Position numbers and translations under genes: made by a program
Source of the DNA: Woeseiaceae bacterium
Lineage (GTDB): Bacteria; Pseudomonadota; Gammaproteobacteria; Steroidobacterales; Woeseiaceae
Direction: 5' to 3'
Length of the DNA stretch: 8,176 nt
NCBI GenBank assembly: GCA_013138675.1
Contig: WTCH01000075.1
Span: forward strand, 1-8,176
Notes under the pieces: generated by a model
The model's database searches: none
What the model was told of the DNA's origin: nothing
What the model saw: only the letters and a program-made list of their open reading frames with translations
Shown: positions 6,662 through 8,176 of the stretch, one piece after another
Position numbering within the stretch: the first letter of the stretch is position 1
How the letters are laid out: each line of letters opens with the position of its first letter

Positions 6662-7254
6662 CGACGGGCGGTCTTATTGAACGACTGCGCACTGGGTTGT
6701 GGAAGGACAACCCGGGGCTCGTGCAATTGCTTGGCCTGTGTCCGCTGCTGGCTGTCACGACAACAACGATCAACGGTGTCGGACTTGGCATTGCGACACT
6801 GCTGGTCCTCACTTGCTCCAATGCACTGGTGTCTGCGACCCGACGCTGGATCCGCCAGGAAATACGCATCCCGATCTATGTCCTGATTATTGCCAGCCTT
6901 GTCACATGCGTCGAACTCATTTTCAAAGCCTGGTTCCCGACGCTCGACCGGTCTCTCGGTATCTTCATTCCATTGATCGTCACGAACTGCGCCATCGTCG
7001 CGCGCGCCGAGATATTTGCATCGCGCAATACGATAGGGGCCAGCATCGTCGACGGACTCGGCATGGGCGCCGGCTTTGCCGCGCTGCTTATCGTTCTGGG
7101 TGTATTCCGCGAACTCGTCGGGCAAGCCTCGATCCTGGGCTATTCATTTGCCGAAAGCGGGTTCCTGCTGGCGATCCTGCCACCTGGCGCATTTTTCGCA
7201 CTTGCGCTGGCCGTGGCCCTCAAAAATCGCATTGACCGCAAGCCCGGCCGATGA
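6658..7254 (+). CDS. rsxE: Electron transport complex subunit RsxE (RnfE), short form
   Basis: This 198-residue integral membrane subunit is the partner and paralogue of RsxA. Motifs include GLWKDNPGLVQLLGLCPLLAV (Cys28), EIRIPIYVLIIAS, GIFIPLIVTNC (Cys111) and LLAILPPGAFF. Cys28 and Cys111 are the expected ligands for the shared intramembrane [2Fe-2S] cluster. The protein is shorter than E. coli RsxE (231). The segment between FRELVG and LLAILPP is 14 residues against 30 in E. coli, and the charged C-terminal tail is nearly absent. The reading frame is otherwise intact, so this looks like a compact natural variant. A GGGGA ribosome-binding site lies at 6647-6651, six bases before the ATG. 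It overlaps rsxG and nth by 4 bp each. Confidence 0.96.
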   Translation: MTTGGLIERLRTGLWKDNPGLVQLLGLCPLLAVTTTTINGVGLGIATLLVLTCSNALVSATRRWIRQEIRIPIYVLIIASLVTCVELIFKAWFPTLDRSLGIFIPLIVTNCAIVARAEIFASRNTIGASIVDGLGMGAGFAALLIVLGVFRELVGQASILGYSFAESGFLLAILPPGAFFALALAVALKNRIDRKPGR

Positions 7255-7886
7255 ACGCGGACAAGCGCAGCGCTATCTACGCGAAACTTCGCGAGCTCGA
7301 TCCAAGTCCGGACACCGAACTTCACTATGTCAGTCCATTCGAATTGCTCGTCGCCGTGATCCTGTCCGCACAGGCGACAGACATCAGCGTCAATAAGGCG
7401 ACTGATCATTTATACCTGGTTGCCAATACGCCTGAGTCAATACTGGCGCTGGGCGTAAAACGGCTGAAGCCGTATATCAAAACGATAGGCCTCTTCAACA
7501 ACAAAGCCGAAAACATCATCAAGACCTGCAAACTCCTGATTGATGAACACAACAGCCAGGTACCGACGACACGTGAAGCACTCGAGAGCTTGCCCGGCGT
7601 AGGTCGCAAAACGGCGAACGTTGTTCTCAACACCGCTTTTGGCGAGCCGACTATAGCCGTCGACACGCACATATTCCGCGTCTCGAATCGCACCGGCATC
7701 GCCAAGGGCAAAACACCGCTCGAGGTTGAGAAGCGACTTGTGCGCCTGACGCCCGATGAATTCAAAAAGGACGCTCATCATTGGCTGATCCTGCATGGCC
7801 GCTATGTGTGCAAGGCACGCAAACCACTTTGCGGTGAATGCCCGATCGTCGAATGGTGCGAGTACAAACAAAAGGAACTGTCATGA
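7251..7886 (+). CDS. nth: Endonuclease III, DNA glycosylase/AP lyase
   Basis: Nth removes oxidised pyrimidines such as thymine glycol from DNA and cuts the abasic site by beta-elimination, the first steps of base excision repair. The 211-residue protein aligns without gaps to E. coli Nth (211) through the catalytic region. The helix-hairpin-helix is LPGVGRKTANVV with the catalytic Lys120, followed by AVDTHIFRV with Asp138. The C-terminal [4Fe-4S] cluster motif has Cys187, Cys194, Cys197 and Cys203, spaced C-X6-C-X2-C-X5-C as in E. coli. All key residues are present, so the enzyme should be active. Its ATG overlaps the rsxE stop (ATGA), a linkage also found in E. coli, and its TGA overlaps the next gene. 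Identification is essentially certain. Confidence 0.99.
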   Translation: MNADKRSAIYAKLRELDPSPDTELHYVSPFELLVAVILSAQATDISVNKATDHLYLVANTPESILALGVKRLKPYIKTIGLFNNKAENIIKTCKLLIDEHNSQVPTTREALESLPGVGRKTANVVLNTAFGEPTIAVDTHIFRVSNRTGIAKGKTPLEVEKRLVRLTPDEFKKDAHHWLILHGRYVCKARKPLCGECPIVEWCEYKQKELS

Positions 7887-8176
7887 TTTTTGGGCAGGAC
7901 CGCGGCGAACTGCGACAGATGTATGCCAGCGCGTGGCAAAAACATCGTGACAAGGCCGTCCTGTCACCGCTCGAAATGCAAATCGCGCAGGTGATCGAAG
8001 ATCATCCTGAGCACCACGAGGCCGTCATGGGAGACCTCGAGCAAGACTTCTCCGTCGAAGGCGGCAAAACGAACCCGTTTCTGCACATGGGTCTGCACCT
8101 CGGCGTTCGTGAACAAGTCGCCACCAACCGTCCCGCTGGCATTACAAGCGCGTTTCAGAGCCTTGCCGCGAAAATC
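7883..8176 (+). CDS. DUF1841 family protein, N-terminal part (runs off the window)
   Basis: The first 98 codons are present and the frame is still open at the right edge. The start is fixed by a 4-bp ATGA overlap with nth and a good AAGGA ribosome-binding site at 7872-7876, six bases upstream. The sequence matches what I recall of DUF1841, a family of about 140 residues in proteobacteria: FGQDRGELRQMY, then LSPLEMQIAQVI, NPFLHMGLHLGVREQ and ATNRPAGI. No signal peptide or membrane segment is visible, so it is probably cytoplasmic. It is acidic and His-rich: HPEHH at residues 41-45, and His68, His72 and Glu77 spaced HxxxHxxxxE on a likely helix, which could bind a metal. Function is unknown. 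Its position suggests co-expression with nth and the Rsx complex. Family call is fairly confident; metal binding is only a suggestion. Confidence 0.8.
   Translation, partial: MIFGQDRGELRQMYASAWQKHRDKAVLSPLEMQIAQVIEDHPEHHEAVMGDLEQDFSVEGGKTNPFLHMGLHLGVREQVATNRPAGITSAFQSLAAKI

Noticed and set aside
6616..7235. Long alternative frames over rsxE (169 codons on minus, 178 codons on plus)
   Set aside because: Both are shadows of rsxE, which is certain from its motifs; their Arg/His/Cys-rich or Asp/Gln-rich translations resemble nothing known.
7280..7293. Small inverted repeat CGCGAA-AC-TTCGCG early in nth
   Set aside because: Six-bp arms with a 2-nt centre are expected by chance in a window of this size; no regulatory context.

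Overview
The window is a stretch of core chromosome from a gammaproteobacterium. The gene order metG, rsxA(rnfA), B, C, D, G, E, nth and then a DUF1841 gene is the arrangement known from Pseudomonas-type genomes. The proteins resemble Escherichia coli and Pseudomonas homologues almost residue for residue in several places: Nth aligns without gaps to E. coli Nth through the catalytic region. Base composition is moderately GC-rich and even throughout, with no sign of a transferred island, insertion sequence, tRNA or CRISPR array. The species cannot be named from this sequence.

Layout, all on the + strand: (1) positions 2-277, the C-terminal end of a PilT/PilU-type pilus retraction ATPase. (2) An 81-bp gap, the only sizeable non-coding stretch, with a plausible extended -10 promoter. 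(3) metG, methionyl-tRNA synthetase with its fused C-terminal tRNA-binding domain. (4) The six-gene rsxABCDGE (rnfABCDGE) cluster at 2378-7254, a membrane electron-transfer complex that couples NADH/ferredoxin-type redox chemistry to an ion gradient, or, in E. coli, keeps SoxR reduced. (5) nth, endonuclease III. (6) The start of a DUF1841 gene that runs off the right edge.

From metG onward the genes are packed as one apparent transcription unit. The gaps are 12 and 15 bp at the front, followed by six consecutive start/stop overlaps of 1 or 4 bp (GTGA, TAATG and four ATGA). This implies translational coupling from rsxB through the DUF1841 gene. RsxB and RsxC carry the Fe-S clusters, RsxD and RsxG are the covalent-FMN subunits, and RsxA and RsxE are the paired membrane subunits. 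Nth, itself a [4Fe-4S] protein, shares the transcript.

I see no wholly new system; the region is largely ordinary housekeeping. The points that merit a second look are subtle: three strong inverted repeats inside rsxB that fall between its cofactor-binding motifs, Ser instead of Thr at the expected flavin-attachment site of RsxG, substitutions in two conserved motifs of RsxC, shortened RsxB, RsxC and RsxE, and an uncharacterised DUF1841 gene coupled to nth.
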